A stretch of 15,605 nucleotides of DNA, taken from NCBI RefSeq assembly GCF_042665255.1, contig NZ_JBHTCD010000057.1; one strand, given 5' to 3'. The stretch is from Insolitispirillum peregrinum. GTDB lineage: Bacteria; Pseudomonadota; Alphaproteobacteria; Rhodospirillales; Rhodospirillaceae. Each line of letters opens with the position of its first letter. Position 1 is the stretch's first letter. This document shows, in pieces, positions 1 to 8,400 of the stretch. The position numbers and the translations under genes are program-made. The notes below the pieces were generated by a model, which had not been told where the DNA came from, did not search any database, and was given only the letters and a program-made list of their open reading frames with translations.

Positions 1-126
1 TTTTTCAACAAACTCAAGAACTGGCGTCGGATCTCTACCCGATACGACAAGACAGCAGATTCATTTCTCGGCTTTGTATGTCTCGTATCTGCCAAACTAT
101 GGATACCCTTTGTCAACAGAACCTAG
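1..126 (+). CDS. IS5-type transposase, C-terminal fragment (partial at window edge)
   Basis: An open frame runs from base 1 to a TAG stop at 124-126 and gives the last 41 residues of a transposase; the 5' part lies outside the window. The peptide starts FFNKLKNWRRISTRYDKTA and continues SFLGFVCLVSAKLWI. The order F-N-K-L-K, R-R-I-x-T-R-Y-D-K and then a hydrophobic stretch ending in L-W-I is typical of the C-terminus of IS5-family (IS427-like) DDE transposases, just after the catalytic Glu. Base composition is more AT-rich than the neighbouring kinase genes, as expected for acquired DNA. Whether the element is intact cannot be judged, and I could not place its right terminal repeat with confidence. 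It is convergent with the kinase gene on the minus strand. Confidence 0.82.
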   Translation, partial: FFNKLKNWRRISTRYDKTADSFLGFVCLVSAKLWIPFVNRT

Positions 127-153
127 ACCAGCGTGCGGCGGACACGCTGGTCT
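125..153. terminator. Perfect hairpin between convergent transposase and kinase genes
   Basis: An 11-bp perfect inverted repeat (AGACCAGCGTG at 125-135, complementary arm 143-153) encloses a 7-nt loop. The left arm begins inside the TAG stop codon of the transposase fragment. On the plus strand the stem is followed within a few bases by a T-rich stretch (about 157-164), which suits a rho-independent terminator for the transposase. No T-run follows it on the minus strand, so its action on the kinase transcript is less certain. A second short inverted pair (CAGAAC 117-122 with GTTCTG 162-167) could lengthen the structure. Confidence 0.6.
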
Positions 154-193
154 GGCATTTTGTTCTGTCGCAATGAACGCAGAATCAGAACCT

Positions 194-3100
194 CTACCGG
201 ACCTGCCGGGGCAGCGGGCGGAACGGGTTGGCCATCCTGACGGGGAATTCCATATAAATCCGTGTTCCGACACCCTTGGTGCTCTCGATATCCAGCCGCC
301 CGCCGTGGGCTTCCATCAGTTTGATCGAGATCGGCAACCCCAGTCCGGTTCCCTGTGTCTGACGGGCAAAGGCACTTTGCACCTGCCCGAACAGGCTGCG
401 GGCAATCACCACCTCTTCTTCACTCATGCCGATGCCTTCGTCTTCGACCACCAGCACCAGTCCGTTTTCCCCCCGCGACTGCCACCAGATGCGCACGTCC
501 TTGCCCGGCTCGGTGAACTTGACGGCATTGGACAGCAGGTTGATCAGGACCTGCTTGATCCGCAGTTCATCCCCCCACAGCACCGGCGGCGGCGGCGTCA
601 GGTCCAGACGCAGGCGCACCCCACGAGCCTCGGCACGGGGACGAACCATTCGCAGGGCCGCGTCGGCCACCACGGTTACATCCAGCGGCTCGCGTTCCAG
701 AATCAGTTCACCGGCCTCGATCTTTGACAGGTCGAGGATGTCGCTGATGATTTGCAGCAGGTGCCGCCCGGAGTCATGAATCCCTTCGGCATACTCGCGA
801 TACAACGGATTGCCAACCGGCCCGAACATTTCCTGTGACAGGATTTCCGAAAACCCGATGATCGCATTCAGTGGCGTCCGCAGTTCGTGGCTCATGTTGG
901 CCAGAAACTCGGACTTGGCCCGGTCGGCCAGACGGGCCTCTTCCATCGCCTGCCGCAAAACGGCCTCGCGGGCTTTCTGGCGGGTGATGTCGGCACGCAC
1001 CCCGACGGTTCCACCATCGGGGGTGCGGGTTTCCTTGATCAGGACCCAGCGGCCATCATGGAGCATTTCTTCCCGCCCGGCACCGGTTCCCCCCGAATGC
1101 AGGGCTTTCCGTTCCTCCAGCCAGACGGCGTTGTTGCTCATCGGCATGCCATACTGGCCACGTTCGATCGATGCCTGCGCCAGCAGGCTGAACGGGGCAC
1201 CGGGTTGCAACAGGTCGCTGATGGTGTCGTAGATCTCGGCAAAGCGGTCGTTCCACGCCACCAGCCGGTCCTCGGCATCGTACAGCACAAAGCCGTCATC
1301 CATTGCCTTGATGGCGTCGCGCAGTTGTGCTTCTGCCTTGAACGCCCGCTCTTCGGCCTCCTTGCGGGTCGAGATGTCCAGCACCTGCCCGATAAAATAC
1401 AGCGGCCAGCCGTTGCGGTCGCGCAGCAAGACCAGTGACAAGTGCGTCCAGCGGATATCCCCCTCCACCGGCCCGGTAAAGCGGCATTCCTGATCAAAAA
1501 CGTCGTCGCTGCCCGCCAGAGACGCCTTCATCCAGTCATCGACCGCCGAGACCTCCGCCGCACATACCGTGTCAAACAGCGAGCTTTTGAACAACACCGT
1601 ATCGGTTCGTCCCAACGTCCGGCACAGCGATGGATTGACCCGCAGCCAGCCACCATCCAGACCAATCAGGGCCATCCCTGAAACGGCCTGATCAAAGACA
1701 CTGCGGAATCGCCGCTCGCTGTCGCGCAACTGGCGCTCGGCCACCACCCGTTCGGTGATATCGAGAATCGACAGCACGCACTGACTGGCGTCCTCAGGAC
1801 TTTGGGGTGCCCGCAGAGAGACCAGCAGGTTACGCTTTTCACCACCCTGCCACCACGTCACATCGACGCGAATCACCTGCTCGCCGTTCCACAATGCCAG
1901 AATCACCGGTCGCAACAGGCGGCGCAAATGGTCAAGAATCGGCGCCGACCAGTCCCATGTCAGATCAGGCGGCAGGGCGAGCAGGGTCCATGCCGCCTGA
2001 TTGATGGCATTAACCCGGACTGCACTGAACAGGCTGTCAACCACCGGCGTCAGGTCTTCGGTGCCATTGGCCCGCATGAGGGTGAACCGGTCGAGCAAAT
2101 GCACCAGATTCAGATCCCACAACCCGACATCAGAACTCTCAAAAATGGTCCGGTAGCGCCGGTTGCTGTCGGCCAGCGCCATCGCCGTCCTCTGTTCTTC
2201 GGTGACATCGGTACTGGAACCGCGATAGCCGAGGAACGTGCCATCGGTGGCAAAGACCGGACGGCCAGACACCGAAATCAGGATCTTTTGCCCCGAGGGG
2301 TGATGCATGCAGAAGCGGAAATCACGGAACGGGCGGTGATGGATCAGGTCATCGTAATGACCTTCCCACACCTCGGGCTCTTCGGCCAGATTGAACAACG
2401 ACGAGCAATGGCGCCCCAACAGCTGTTTCATGTCCAGCCCGGTGCGGTTGACCTCGTGCAACGAGATCCAGCTAAAACGGAAATCCGGCCCCATTTCCCA
2501 GAACCAGTCGTTGGCCGCTGCGGCAAAATCCAGCAAACGGCGTTCGGAGGTCACCACTTTTTCCTGTGCCGCCACAAAAGCCGACACGTCGTGCAGCACC
2601 GCTTCCAGATGGGTCACCCGCCCGCCATCATCCTTTTCAAACAGCACCGAGGCTTCAAACCAGCGGGAGTCGCCGTCGCGGGTTACCAGTCGCAGCACAT
2701 GCCGGAACGGGCTGCCAGTGCGCGCATGACCGCGATAATCGCTGGCAACCTCGTCGCGGTCGGCGGGATGCAGCAGGGTCAGCGGGCTCACCGCCCCTTT
2801 CAGCAGTTCGTCCGTTGTCCAGCCCAGCAGGCGCTCGACGTTGTTGGTGACATACTCCACCGGCCAGCCGGGCGCATAGCGCAGCCGCAATCCCAGCACC
2901 GGGCTGGCTTCCACCAGCCGTTCCAGCCGCTCGGCTTCGGCTTCATTCTGCTTGCGCCGGGTGATGTCGCGCCCCACCGACTGAAATGCACACACGCGCC
3001 CGGACGGGTCAAAAATCGCCCGCCGCCGCCACCAGTAATGGCGGCGGATGCCCGACGCCACTTCATAGCTTTCCTCGCCATCCCGAATGGAGTCTTGCGG

Positions 3101-3715
3101 CGTAAAGCTGCCCAGATGGCGAATGAAGTCCGCCGCATCCTGTGGCACCAGAAAATCGACCAGCCGCCGACCGATCAAGGCCCGTGGCGCGGCTCCCAGT
3201 GCCTGGGCGTAGGCATCGTTGACAAAACGGATGGTGGTATCGGGATCAAAACGGCACACCATTTCAGTCTGCTCGTCAAAGGCCTCGCGGTACTTGTCCC
3301 GCGAATGCTTGATCTTGCAGGCCAGACATTTTTCATCGGTAATGTCCGTGGCGGTCAGGACATAAACGGACGAGTCCGGGCTTTGTTGCCACAGGGCCAG
3401 AGTCCACGACACATCGAGCACCACCGTATCGGCACGGGTCAATGCCGCCACCCCCACCGTCGGCAAATCCATCGTCCGCGCAGCATCAAACAGGTCGAGC
3501 GGCGTCTCATCGCCATAGCGCACAAACAACAGATTGGGCCGCAAGCCTTCCAGCGCCGCATAACCGCTCAACGTCTCAAAGGCGGCGTTGCACGCCAGCA
3601 GACGCCCGTCCAGATCAAACAGGGCCGCAGGCACGGCAAGGGCATCCAGAGGCAGGGAAACGCCGGTCTGGGGCGCAGGGGCAGGTACGGGAGGGCGAGG
3701 CGGGGGCACGGACAC
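194..3715 (-). CDS. Soluble sensor histidine kinase with seven PAS domains
   Basis: Predicted cytoplasmic sensor kinase; residue numbers here count from the longest frame (TTG at 3787, 1197 aa). PAS-like modules lie at about 50-152, 161-278, 285-402, 411-528, 540-680 (degenerate), 687-806 and 818-935, most ending in a D-[IV]-[TS] motif. HisKA follows with SHELRTP (phospho-acceptor His967), then HATPase with the N box (LLSNAVKF, Asn1087), DEGIG at 1116-1120 and GTGLGL at 1146-1151. There is no membrane segment and no receiver domain. The preferred start is GTG at 3715, because GGAAGGGA lies 5 nt upstream; this removes 24 residues. ATG at 3781 and TTG at 3787 are alternatives with poorer ribosome sites. 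It is the last of three same-strand kinase genes, about 136 bp after the previous one. Signal and partner are unknown; PAS domains of this kind often bind haem, flavin or small ligands, but no diagnostic residue identifies a cofactor. Confidence 0.93.
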   Translation of the reverse strand: MSVPPPRPPVPAPAPQTGVSLPLDALAVPAALFDLDGRLLACNAAFETLSGYAALEGLRPNLLFVRYGDETPLDLFDAARTMDLPTVGVAALTRADTVVLDVSWTLALWQQSPDSSVYVLTATDITDEKCLACKIKHSRDKYREAFDEQTEMVCRFDPDTTIRFVNDAYAQALGAAPRALIGRRLVDFLVPQDAADFIRHLGSFTPQDSIRDGEESYEVASGIRRHYWWRRRAIFDPSGRVCAFQSVGRDITRRKQNEAEAERLERLVEASPVLGLRLRYAPGWPVEYVTNNVERLLGWTTDELLKGAVSPLTLLHPADRDEVASDYRGHARTGSPFRHVLRLVTRDGDSRWFEASVLFEKDDGGRVTHLEAVLHDVSAFVAAQEKVVTSERRLLDFAAAANDWFWEMGPDFRFSWISLHEVNRTGLDMKQLLGRHCSSLFNLAEEPEVWEGHYDDLIHHRPFRDFRFCMHHPSGQKILISVSGRPVFATDGTFLGYRGSSTDVTEEQRTAMALADSNRRYRTIFESSDVGLWDLNLVHLLDRFTLMRANGTEDLTPVVDSLFSAVRVNAINQAAWTLLALPPDLTWDWSAPILDHLRRLLRPVILALWNGEQVIRVDVTWWQGGEKRNLLVSLRAPQSPEDASQCVLSILDITERVVAERQLRDSERRFRSVFDQAVSGMALIGLDGGWLRVNPSLCRTLGRTDTVLFKSSLFDTVCAAEVSAVDDWMKASLAGSDDVFDQECRFTGPVEGDIRWTHLSLVLLRDRNGWPLYFIGQVLDISTRKEAEERAFKAEAQLRDAIKAMDDGFVLYDAEDRLVAWNDRFAEIYDTISDLLQPGAPFSLLAQASIERGQYGMPMSNNAVWLEERKALHSGGTGAGREEMLHDGRWVLIKETRTPDGGTVGVRADITRQKAREAVLRQAMEEARLADRAKSEFLANMSHELRTPLNAIIGFSEILSQEMFGPVGNPLYREYAEGIHDSGRHLLQIISDILDLSKIEAGELILEREPLDVTVVADAALRMVRPRAEARGVRLRLDLTPPPPVLWGDELRIKQVLINLLSNAVKFTEPGKDVRIWWQSRGENGLVLVVEDEGIGMSEEEVVIARSLFGQVQSAFARQTQGTGLGLPISIKLMEAHGGRLDIESTKGVGTRIYMEFPVRMANPFRPLPRQVR

Positions 3716-3784
3716 GGATATCCCTTCCACGATCAACGGCAGACAGTCATGCGACAAATGCTTGCATACATATGGCGGCATGCA

Positions 3785-3850
3785 CAACAGGGCCTGCCGC
3801 CCAAAGACACCTCCAGCTTTCCCCTGCCCTGTCTCATCACGGCCCTGTTG
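3785..3850. repeat. Inverted repeat in the gap between two kinase genes
   Basis: CAACAGGGCC (3785-3794) is perfectly complementary to GGCCCTGTTG (3841-3850), 46 bases apart, and a further GCCCTGT copy lies between them, allowing alternative pairings. On the minus strand the structure begins just after the stop of the upstream kinase and ends at the possible TTG start of the seven-PAS kinase. No T-run follows. It may be an mRNA processing or translational-coupling structure rather than a terminator. The role is inferred only from position. Confidence 0.4.
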
Positions 3851-3851
3851 A

Positions 3852-5324
3852 TCATGTGGGGTCGCGCAGGGTCAGATAGAAGGTTGCCCCCTCCCCCGGC
3901 TTCCCCGTCGCGGTCAGGCTACCGTCATGCTGCTCTGCGATGGCGCGGGCAATGGTCAGCCCCATCCCCGAACCGCTCACTTCGCTGGCGGTATGCAAAC
4001 GATAAAAAGCCTGGAAAATTGCCTCACCCTTGTCAGCGGGAAAACCTTCGCCGTTGTCCTGCACGCTGATTTCCCAAGTCCCCAAACGACGATGCGCCCG
4101 AATTTGAATCCGCAACGGGCGCTCGGGCGAGCGGTACAACAGGGCATTTTTCAGCAGATGCTCGAACAGCAGGGCGATCTGGTCGCCATCGGCCTGAACC
4201 ATCGGCAGCGGCTCGCACAGGATTTCGGCTCCGCTTTTGTCGATCATCGGCTTCAGCTTGGCCAGCACGCCATCGACCACCATCAGCAGATCGACCGAGG
4301 TCAGAGTCAAGGTCTGTGACCGGACTTCAAAGGCCTGCAACACGCTGTCAAGGTGGCCATTGAGGGTGGCGGCCCCATCGCGGATAAAGCCGGCATACTC
4401 CAGCACATCCCGCACCACCGTTTCCGGCGCGGAACCGGGACCATTGCCGCTCCCCAGCCCGCCGCCAAGCCCACCACCAAGCCCACCACCAAGCAAGGAC
4501 TGCACCGAGCGTTCCAGCAACTGGGCATAGCTGCCCATCTGCCGTACCGGTTGCCGCAGGTCATGGGCAGCCGCAAAGGCAAATCGCTGGATTTCCATCT
4601 CGGAGCGGGTCAGTTCGCTGACCATCCGCTTCAGATGCTCTTCATTGTCCTTGATCAGTGACAGATCGGTGACCGCACCGGCCAGCACCACGCCCCCCTG
4701 TGGCGAGGTGCTGAACATCACTCCCCCGGTCACATGCAGCCACAGCCAGCGGCCATCCTTGTGGGAAAAGCGCATTTCCAGCTCGAAATGGCTCTGGCGT
4801 CCGGCGACGGTTTCCAGCACGGCCACTTCATAGCGGGGCACATCGTGGGAATGGATCAGGCGCTTCCATTGTGCGTGCGGCAGGGGCACCAGTACCGGAT
4901 AGCCGGTCAGCTCCTGCCAGCGACCACTGAACAGGATATCGCCACTCCCGGTGTCATACTCCCACACCCCGTCATTGACGCTTTCCAGCAACGAACTTAA
5001 CCGGCGGGCCGCCGCCAGTTCATTCTGCCGGGTGACGGCCATGCGGGCAAAGATCACCCACGCCAGCAGAAAGATCAGGGCGCTCGACAGCAGGACAAAG
5101 ATCAGTCCCTTGATGGTCTGGACCGTACTGCGCAATGACGGGTCGTTGATCAGGTCCACCGCCCGGTCAGACAGTAAAATCCACAGGACCGACAGCAGGA
5201 AATAACTGCCCGCCAGCCCGATGGCGACCATCACCGGCGACGCTCCGCGCCGGGTGGACGCATGCGCGCGAGACCAGGAAAGACCGGTCTCTGCGTCCTT
5301 CACGCCTTTCAGCATATCCGCCAC
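3852..5324 (-). CDS. Membrane PAS sensor histidine kinase with glycine-rich DHp loop
   Basis: 490 aa from a GTG start (AAGGA lies about 10 nt upstream; an in-frame ATG is codon 4). Two membrane segments (about 31-52 and 72-93) flank a short periplasmic loop with a SDRAV...QTIKG pattern seen in many two-TM sensor proteins. A PAS domain follows (about 105-222, with W-x-Y near 121-123). The DHp helix carries AAAHDLRQP, with His254 the likely phospho-acceptor; the HDLRQP form resembles phytochrome-like kinases. The HATPase shows LLKNALLY (Asn393), DNGEGF from 423 and GSGMGL at 451-456, and the protein ends soon after. Residues 278-296 are a run of (LGGG) repeats placed between the two DHp helices. 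There is no receiver domain. It is the middle gene of three kinases; the gap from the hybrid kinase is 167 bp. Confidence 0.92.
   Translation of the reverse strand: MADMLKGVKDAETGLSWSRAHASTRRGASPVMVAIGLAGSYFLLSVLWILLSDRAVDLINDPSLRSTVQTIKGLIFVLLSSALIFLLAWVIFARMAVTRQNELAAARRLSSLLESVNDGVWEYDTGSGDILFSGRWQELTGYPVLVPLPHAQWKRLIHSHDVPRYEVAVLETVAGRQSHFELEMRFSHKDGRWLWLHVTGGVMFSTSPQGGVVLAGAVTDLSLIKDNEEHLKRMVSELTRSEMEIQRFAFAAAHDLRQPVRQMGSYAQLLERSVQSLLGGGLGGGLGGGLGSGNGPGSAPETVVRDVLEYAGFIRDGAATLNGHLDSVLQAFEVRSQTLTLTSVDLLMVVDGVLAKLKPMIDKSGAEILCEPLPMVQADGDQIALLFEHLLKNALLYRSPERPLRIQIRAHRRLGTWEISVQDNGEGFPADKGEAIFQAFYRLHTASEVSGSGMGLTIARAIAEQHDGSLTATGKPGEGATFYLTLRDPT
4457..4492. repeat. Three 12-bp tandem repeats inside a kinase gene
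   Basis: Three in-phase 12-bp units occupy 4457-4468, 4469-4480 and 4481-4492. The last two are identical (GCCCACCACCAA) and the first differs at two positions. Read on the minus strand they encode LGGG three times, at residues 278-289 of the two-TM kinase. Gain or loss of a unit would keep the frame and change the loop by four residues. Confidence 0.85.
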
Positions 5325-5462
5325 GAACGCTCAATCCTTGCTCAGAAGGCAGCCGGGGTAAACTACACCACACCTTTGCGCCACAAGACACTGTTAAAAT
5401 GCAAGGAACAGTCCCCAAAGCCAGACGCCGACTGTTTCATGACAGACGCTTTCCGGCGCTTT

Positions 5463-5486
5463 CCCGAAGAATGGCCCGAAGAATGG
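5463..5486. repeat. Perfect 12-bp tandem duplication downstream of the hybrid kinase gene
   Basis: CCCGAAGAATGG occurs twice in direct succession (5463-5474 and 5475-5486), a few bases beyond the stop of the hybrid kinase. It lies in the 167-bp gap (5325-5491) before the two-TM kinase. I see no convincing terminator in this gap, so read-through between the kinase genes is plausible. Confidence 0.7.
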
Positions 5487-5491
5487 CCCCC

Positions 5492-8400
5492 TCAGGACAA
5501 CGGTGCATACCGCCGGACCAGATCAGCCAGTTCGGCGAGGCTGATCGGCTTTTTGATCACCGCCACCGTGACCTCCTGCAAGGCTGCGGCGGCCGTTTCC
5601 AGATGCCCCAGATGACCGGTCGCCACGATGACCGGCAAGTCGGGGACATGCTGATGAACCCGGGCAATCAATTCGTCTCCCCCACAGCGGGGCATGCGCA
5701 AATCGGTGATGATCAGATCGGGGGGATCATCCAGAAACAGCCCATAGGCCTGTTCCCCATCTTCGGCAGTGCTGACGCGATAGCCCAGACGGAGCAGATG
5801 GTCACGCACCAGCGAGGCCGCATAGGGCTCATCATCCACCACCATGATATGCGGGATCAGGGCGGAATAGTCCTCATCGTCTTCGTGCTGACCACAGCCC
5901 TTCCCATCGGCCTGCTCCTCCGCCGTACCGGTCGCCGCCCACCCCGGCGGGTGTCCATCCGGCAGGGGCGTCGGCAGGTCGCTACCCGCAGGCAGCGCAA
6001 AACTGCGTGTCCCGACCTCTGGCGTACCGGAAGGACTGTCGGCGCTCAAGGGCAAGCGGATGGTAAAGCAGGCCCCGCCCTCGCGGTTGGCGGCATCAAT
6101 GGTTCCGCCTATCGCCGTGATCAGGCTGAAGCTGACCGACAGCCCCAGACCGGTCCCGGTGCCGACCTCCTTGGTGGTGTAAAACGGCTCGAAGATACGA
6201 TCAAGATGCTCGGGCGCAATGCCGCCGCCACTGTCCTGCACGGCAATCACCAGCCATTGCACCGGACTGGCGGCCTCGCCACTGTCCAGCCCGCCACTGT
6301 CCTGACCCTCGCCCTGGCATGACAGGGTCATGGTGATGGTCGCCCGCCAGTTCTGATCCTTTCTGGCCTCGCCATAGCGGTGATGCTGGTCATCGGCCCG
6401 CAAGCGGGATCGCAGGGCATGACGGGCATTGGTCAGCAGGTTCAGCAACACCTGTTCCAGATGAACCGTGCGCCCGCGCACCAGCAACACCTGATCGTCT
6501 GCCGTCTGGTCAACCACCTCCAGCTGGATGTCTTCGGCGCGCAGTTGACTTTCCAGCATCGAAACCGATTGCTCGATTGCCTGCAGCGGGTCGAACAGTT
6601 CGACCTCATCGCTTTGCTTGCGCGAGAAGATGCGCATGTGGTCGATGATTTCGCCCATCCGGGCCGCCTGCCCCGAGATGATTTCCAGCGCCGCCCGGCC
6701 CGCCGGGTCCACATGCGACCCGTCCGGGCGATCCAGCATCGCCCCTTCTGCTGCCATGCGGATGACGTTCATCGGCTGGCTCAGTTCATGCGCCATGCCC
6801 GCCGCCATTTCGCCCAGGGTGGCCAGCTTGGCGGTCTGGATCAGTTGCCCCTGCACCACCTTGCTCTGGGTGATGTCGCGCAGGATGGTCTGGACCGCTG
6901 GCCGCCCGCCAAAGGCGATCGGTGACGATGAGACCTCGGCATCAAAGGATGACCCGTCCAGCCGTTGCAGCCGGACATCCAGTCGCTGATAGCTGATCGC
7001 CCCGTCCGCCGCCGCTTCACGCGGCTGCGGCAGGAACAGGGCGGTCAGATTCGGCAGCCGGTCCCCCAGTGGGCGATCCGGGTCGGGAACCACAAAGGCG
7101 CTGACCGGATGCCCGACAAGTGCCGTGGCCTGATCGGCATGGGCCATCACCGTCGCCTGCTGGTTGGCAAACACGATGATGCCATCCACATGGACCAGAA
7201 TCGCATCCAGACTCATCTCGGCCACCGACCGATAGCGTTCCTCGCTTTCGGCCAGCGCCTGTTCGGCCTGTTTGCGGGCGGTGATGTTTTGCACCACCGC
7301 CACGAACACCGGCGGCTTTTCTTCTTCCATGTACTGGATGCGGGCTTCGACCGGATAGCACGAGCCGTCCTTGCGCTGGAACACCGATTCATAGACCGCC
7401 ACTTCGGCAGGGTACAGGCGCAACCGTCCCAGCCTGTTTTCCAGACTGGTGCGTGTTTCGGTCGACAGGATATCCAGCGCAGTCATCTCGGCCAGTTCGT
7501 CCATCGCATAGCCCAGATTGTGCCGGGCTCCGCGATTGGCCTGCAGGATGCGCAAGGCTCCGTCTTCGAACACCAGCACGTCGTTGGCCGACTGTTCGAG
7601 GATGCGGCCCAGATGCAGGATGGTCTGTTCGGCTTCGTACTGGACGGTAATGTCGGCACCCGTACCCCGGAAACCCTGAAAGCGGGCCCGTTCATCAAAG
7701 ATCGGCGTTCCGTTCAGCGAGACCACCCGCCGTTTGTTGTTCGGCAGCCGAAAGGTATAGGTGAAATCACGGAACGGCTTCATGCCGGAAATCAGCGCGC
7801 GATGGTGTTGCCACTTTTCATCATCGGCAGGCAGGTCCGACATGTCCCAGCGGAATCGCCCGATCACCAGCGAGCGGTCGATGCCCATGATGCGGGTAAA
7901 ACCTTCGGAAATATAGGTAACCCGTGCGTTTTCATCGCATTCCCACAGCCAGTCAGAGGCGGATTCGGCAAATTCGCGGAACCGGGCCTCGCTCTGTTTC
8001 AGGCGCAGCGTGCGTTCGGCAATGGTGTTTTCCATCGCGTCCTGCACCCGGCCGAGATGGGCCTCGCTTTCCTGCAGGGTCGCCATGGTCACCACACTGC
8101 GCCGCTGGCAGTCGACGGCAAACCGCCCCAGACGATGCAGCAGGAACAAAAGCCCGCCATAGAGCCCCAGCAATCCGGCTGCCGTCAGCAGGTACAGGCG
8201 CGGCATTTCGGCCTCCAGCTGCTCCATCGGGGCCTGCAGATCGACATACAGTTCCAGATCCGCCACGCTTTCCTCCCCCTCGGGCATGGCCAGCGGGGTG
8301 AAAACACGATAGGCGGCGGTGCTGCTCAGCGTCCGCCCGGCCAGCACAAAGGTCTTGCGCGCGCTGAAGCCGGGCTGCCCGGTGGTGCGGATACCCTCTG

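Noticed and set aside
1802..4069. A 755-codon plus-strand frame opposite the seven-PAS kinase
   Set aside because: Same reasoning: no recognisable domain, and it lies across the end of one kinase gene and most of another that have full motif support.
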